Part shown: positions 53,617 to 56,289 of the stretch, in pieces
Numbering within the stretch: position 1 is the stretch's first letter
How the letters are laid out: each line of letters begins with the position of its first letter
NCBI RefSeq assembly: GCF_011947195.1
Contig: NZ_JAATVY010000034.1
Span: forward strand, 1-56,289
DNA length: 56,289 nucleotides
From: Planosporangium thailandense
GTDB taxonomy: Bacteria > Actinomycetota > Actinomycetes > Mycobacteriales > Micromonosporaceae
Reading direction: 5' to 3'
Program-made: the position numbers and the translations under genes
The notes under the pieces: generated by a model
The model's input: the letters and a program-made list of their open reading frames with translations, nothing else
The model's database searches: none
Told to the model about the DNA's origin: nothing

Positions 53617-53716
53617 GTCCGCCGGGAGCACCAGGTCCGCCCTTGCCGAGCGGCGAATCACGACCCTGCCAACAGTTGAGCACTCTGCTGACCGTGACTC
53701 GGTTATCGCCGACGGA

Positions 53717-55693
53717 CTACGTCCGACCCGATCTCATTGGTGTGGGCACCGCGGCGGGCGCGCTGTGCCGGACGGTGGCCGGCAGCGACGTGCCATGGGC
53801 CCGGGGGCGTGGTGTCGTATCAACGTTCCACACGTGCCACGGTGCCTCGTCGGTCGGGATCGGATACGGGCGCTTGTCGACCGATCTGGCCGACAACGCT
53901 CCCATCACCATTCCCACGACGGCGGCGCCGTTGACCGCGATCCGGGCCCGTACGAACGCTCCGGTCCTGGGCCCGGGCAGTGCGAGGAGCGCGGCGGCGA
54001 CCGAACCACACAGCGCGATGAGGGCGCCACGGCGGGAGACGGCGCGGGCCATCTCCACCGAGTTCAGTACTCGACACGCGGGTTGGAGGCCGGGACCGCA
54101 CAGCAGGTCGGCGGCCCAGGGCACCGAACCGGTCTGGTACAGGACGCCGATCCCGGCGTCGGCTGCGGTCAGGGCGGCGCTTCCGGCGCGGGCCACCAGC
54201 GCGACCACCCGGCCCTGCTGCTGCATGGTGCGGATCTCGCCGGCCAGGCGGGTGCCGTTCGGCACCACCATGTCGGCGGAAAAACTCTCACCCAGTCCAC
54301 TGCCAACGCCGGCCACGACGAGGGCGCCGACCGAACGGGCCGACGCCACCAGGTCCGCCGCGTGCGGTGCGAGTTCGGGTACGGCGACGCCGACCGCGAC
54401 CAGGTTCCGGCCCCGGGTCAGGCCGAGTGTGACGCCTCCGGCGGTACGCAGTCGGTCCGCCACCGCTCTTACCGCCGGCTGGCGGCTTGACGCGACCTTG
54501 CTCAGCGGGCCGAGCGTCCAGCCGTTGCGGGCGGTGACTTTCTCCGGGTCACAAGCATCCATCAGCCCTGCCACGCGCGCCCGCAGGCTGCTTTTCTCCG
54601 CGGCCGGGAGGTTGGAGTCCACCCCGTCCACTCGGCCGATAGTGAAGCGGCCGGTGGTCAGGACACGGGAGTCGATGACGACGGTGTCGAGGCGGTCGAG
54701 CCGGCGCAGCACCGTGGCGTCGAGCGGGACGACGCGGCGGGCGCACAGTGCGCGTCCGAGCCGGGCGGCGAACACCTCCCGGCTCAGCCGCGCCGCCTTG
54801 GGGGTGGCGACGGCGAGGACGGTCCGTGCCAGGTGACGGTCTCTGACGAGCGCGGCCACGCCGGTCGCCGCAGCCAGAGCCAGGAAGGAGGCCCGGTCGG
54901 CGTAGCGCTCGACCGGACCGTGCGGCAGTGGTACGGGCCGTGGCGGCACATGAACCGGCTGCATGCACTCGCCGGTCCGGTTGGTGCACAGTTCGGGCTC
55001 CAGGTGCTGCCAGGCGGTCCGGCGGGCGCTGGTCTCGGAGACGAGTATGGCGTGGACGGCGGCGTCGGTCAGCAGACCGATCGGTAATCCGGGCGTCAGG
55101 CCCTGGGCGAGCGCGTGGGTCACGGCGAGCACGAGGTCGGTCGCGGCGCGGCCCAACCGTTGGCTCAGCTCGTGTCGCAACCGGGGCGTGGCCTCGACCA
55201 GGGCGAGGACGGACAGCAGGTCGGATGGCCACGTGCGGCGGCCGAGTGCCGGCCGCACCGCAGCCAGCGCCAGCGCGACCGTGTCGCCGACCAGGGTGAC
55301 CAGAAGCTGGCGCAGCGGCTCGACGTCGGCGGGGTGGTCGGGGCGGTCCCTCGGGAAGGCCTCAGCGTGCAGGTCGTGCGCCTCCTCCACGTCCTCGACC
55401 GCGTCGACCAGGTCGTCGAGGCCGACCTGACCGCTGTCGAAGGCCACCACCACCCGTCCGAGAACGGCATTGACCTCCGCGGCGTCGACGCCGACGATGC
55501 GTTCGAGGCGATTCTCCAGGCGTCTGGCGATGAACTCGCTGCCGGGCCGGTGGATGCCGCGCACCTCGATGTGGGCGCGGCCATTACCCACCCAGCTGCG
55601 CCGGGCCATCCGGCGACCCGGTGTCGGCAGCGACCGTGCAGCGGCGGCCGGCAGCCGGCCGAGCGTTGTCAGCAGCGTGTTCATGCCTGTCAT
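53717..55693 (-). CDS. Half-length CtpI-like P-type ATPase, catalytic half missing
   Basis: 658 residues from ATG 55693 (ATG 55684 also possible). An HMA-like ferredoxin fold without CXXC (about 35-110) opens the chain, followed by helical membrane segments and a pseudo-ATPase part: LDRLDTVVIDSRVLTTGRFT sits where active pumps have D-K-T-G-T-L-T, and VVALVARAGSAALTAADAGI with GAAVVGMVMGALSARSV resembles the hinge and following helices. Mycobacterial CtpI-type proteins carry this degenerate half before a full ATPase and exceed 1400 residues. Here the chain ends at APWHVWNVDTTPR, just where the second half should begin, so transport by itself is not expected. Confidence 0.75.
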   Translation of the reverse strand: MTGMNTLLTTLGRLPAAAARSLPTPGRRMARRSWVGNGRAHIEVRGIHRPGSEFIARRLENRLERIVGVDAAEVNAVLGRVVVAFDSGQVGLDDLVDAVEDVEEAHDLHAEAFPRDRPDHPADVEPLRQLLVTLVGDTVALALAAVRPALGRRTWPSDLLSVLALVEATPRLRHELSQRLGRAATDLVLAVTHALAQGLTPGLPIGLLTDAAVHAILVSETSARRTAWQHLEPELCTNRTGECMQPVHVPPRPVPLPHGPVERYADRASFLALAAATGVAALVRDRHLARTVLAVATPKAARLSREVFAARLGRALCARRVVPLDATVLRRLDRLDTVVIDSRVLTTGRFTIGRVDGVDSNLPAAEKSSLRARVAGLMDACDPEKVTARNGWTLGPLSKVASSRQPAVRAVADRLRTAGGVTLGLTRGRNLVAVGVAVPELAPHAADLVASARSVGALVVAGVGSGLGESFSADMVVPNGTRLAGEIRTMQQQGRVVALVARAGSAALTAADAGIGVLYQTGSVPWAADLLCGPGLQPACRVLNSVEMARAVSRRGALIALCGSVAAALLALPGPRTGAFVRARIAVNGAAVVGMVMGALSARSVDKRPYPIPTDEAPWHVWNVDTTPRPRAHGTSLPATVRHSAPAAVPTPMRSGRT

Positions 55694-55739
55694 CCGCCAG
55701 CGGCGTCCGTACGGTCCATATGCGGCGAGGGAGCGGATG

Positions 55740-56289
55740 CTACGCGGAGCCGGGCCGATGCCGGACCGGTTCGCGGCCTGGCGGTTGGCTCGGGCGTGGA
55801 CCGGGCTCGACCGGCGGGATCGGAAATGTCGCCGGCTGGCCGGCGGCCAGTGTGAAGGCCCGACCGTGGTGGGCCAGCTCGAGAGTCTTGCCGCTCTTCA
55901 GGCTGTACGTCGCCTCGGCGCGGGTGACGTTGACGCACAGCCGCTGTCCGTGGCACAGCACGCTGAACGTGAGGCGGGTCAAAGGTTCGGGCAGCCGCGG
56001 TGCGAACGTCAGCGATCCGCCGCTGTCGCGCATGCCGCCGAACGCGGCCACCAGCGCGATCCACGCGCCGGCCAGGGAGGCGATGTGCAATCCGTCGCCG
56101 GTGTTGTGTTCGAGGTCGTCGAGGTCCATCCGCGCCGCTTCGCCCAGGTAGTCGTATGCGAGGTCGAGCTGGCCGACCTCGGCGGCCATCACCGACTGGA
56201 CGCACGCCGACAGCGACGAGTCGCGTACGGTCAGCGGCTCGTAGTACGCGAAGTCCCGGGCTTTCTCGCCCGGCGTGAACGCGTCGCCG
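55740..56289 (-). CDS. GH65-family glycoside phosphorylase/hydrolase, C-terminal part (runs off right edge)
   Basis: The visible 183 codons begin beyond the window. AFTPGEKARDFAYYEPLTVR and DSSLSACVQSVMAAEVGQLD, then DYLGEAARMDLDDLEHNTGD and GLHIASLAGAWIALVAAFGG, are the end of the (alpha/alpha)6 barrel of GH65 enzymes (kojibiose, trehalose or maltose phosphorylases). A beta-sandwich domain (RLTFSVLCHGQRLCVNVTRA) closes the chain. It would phosphorolyse an alpha-linked glucose disaccharide, releasing beta-glucose 1-phosphate. It lies 46 bases upstream of the CtpI-like gene on the same strand. Confidence 0.85.
   Translation of the reverse strand, partial: GDAFTPGEKARDFAYYEPLTVRDSSLSACVQSVMAAEVGQLDLAYDYLGEAARMDLDDLEHNTGDGLHIASLAGAWIALVAAFGGMRDSGGSLTFAPRLPEPLTRLTFSVLCHGQRLCVNVTRAEATYSLKSGKTLELAHHGRAFTLAAGQPATFPIPPVEPGPRPSQPPGREPVRHRPGSA

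Overview
The window is GC-rich DNA from an actinomycete. Its genes end codons mostly in G or C, use many GTG starts, and include a mycothiol-type DinB enzyme, LAL/LuxR giants, a MocR regulator and a CtpI-like pump. A Micromonosporaceae-like genome would fit, but the sequence alone does not prove the genus. No rRNA, tRNA or CRISPR array was recognised.

Layout. 0-11.7 kb is mixed: the start of a helix-turn-helix gene, a truncated APC permease divergent from a fused ArsR-arsenate reductase, a VOC protein, a frameshifted rve-type transposase, a membrane molybdopterin oxidoreductase, and an isolated second-type bL36 gene between IS110 and IS6 scraps. A GNAT, a mycothiol-dependent enzyme, a DUF885 protein and a set of small membrane proteins follow (one with an L7/L12-like C-terminal domain, two PH-like).

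11.7-25.3 kb looks like one catabolic locus. On the left, reading leftward, are an APC permease and a choline-dehydrogenase-like GMC flavoenzyme. An IclR regulator follows, then a tightly coupled rightward operon: an OpuC-type quaternary-amine ABC importer (permease, ATPase, permease, binding lipoprotein), a formaldehyde-activating-enzyme (Fae) homologue, an enolase-superfamily enzyme, a PuuC-like aldehyde dehydrogenase, a beta-hydroxyacid dehydrogenase and an iron-type alcohol dehydrogenase. Five of the eight junctions overlap by a few bases, one is 2 bases and two are 14 and 32 bases. No methanopterin genes are visible. This Fae-enolase-importer operon is the strongest candidate for an undescribed pathway.

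25.4-36.5 kb is a duplication zone. Two nearly identical LAL regulators (copies beginning at 25441 and 33301) flank OsmC, a CPCC-type protein, transposase debris and a group of unusually short genes (a quinone-oxidoreductase N-terminal domain, a STAS protein, a truncated alpha/beta hydrolase). A scrap of a third LAL lies antisense at about 30.15 kb.

36.5-48.3 kb holds an IS110/rve chimeric remnant, an MFS exporter with an NTF2-like gene, a mirrored pair of oxidoreductase-GNAT genes, an IS4 remnant, TetR, a MocR regulator divergent from another oxidoreductase, and a PPOX-like flavin protein. 48.3-56.3 kb holds a beta-helix protein, glucose-6-phosphate dehydrogenase followed by collapsed HAD and flavoprotein-reductase fragments joined to a DUF421 gene, a half-length CtpI-like P-type ATPase lacking its catalytic aspartate motif, and the C-terminal part of a GH65 phosphorylase running off the right edge.
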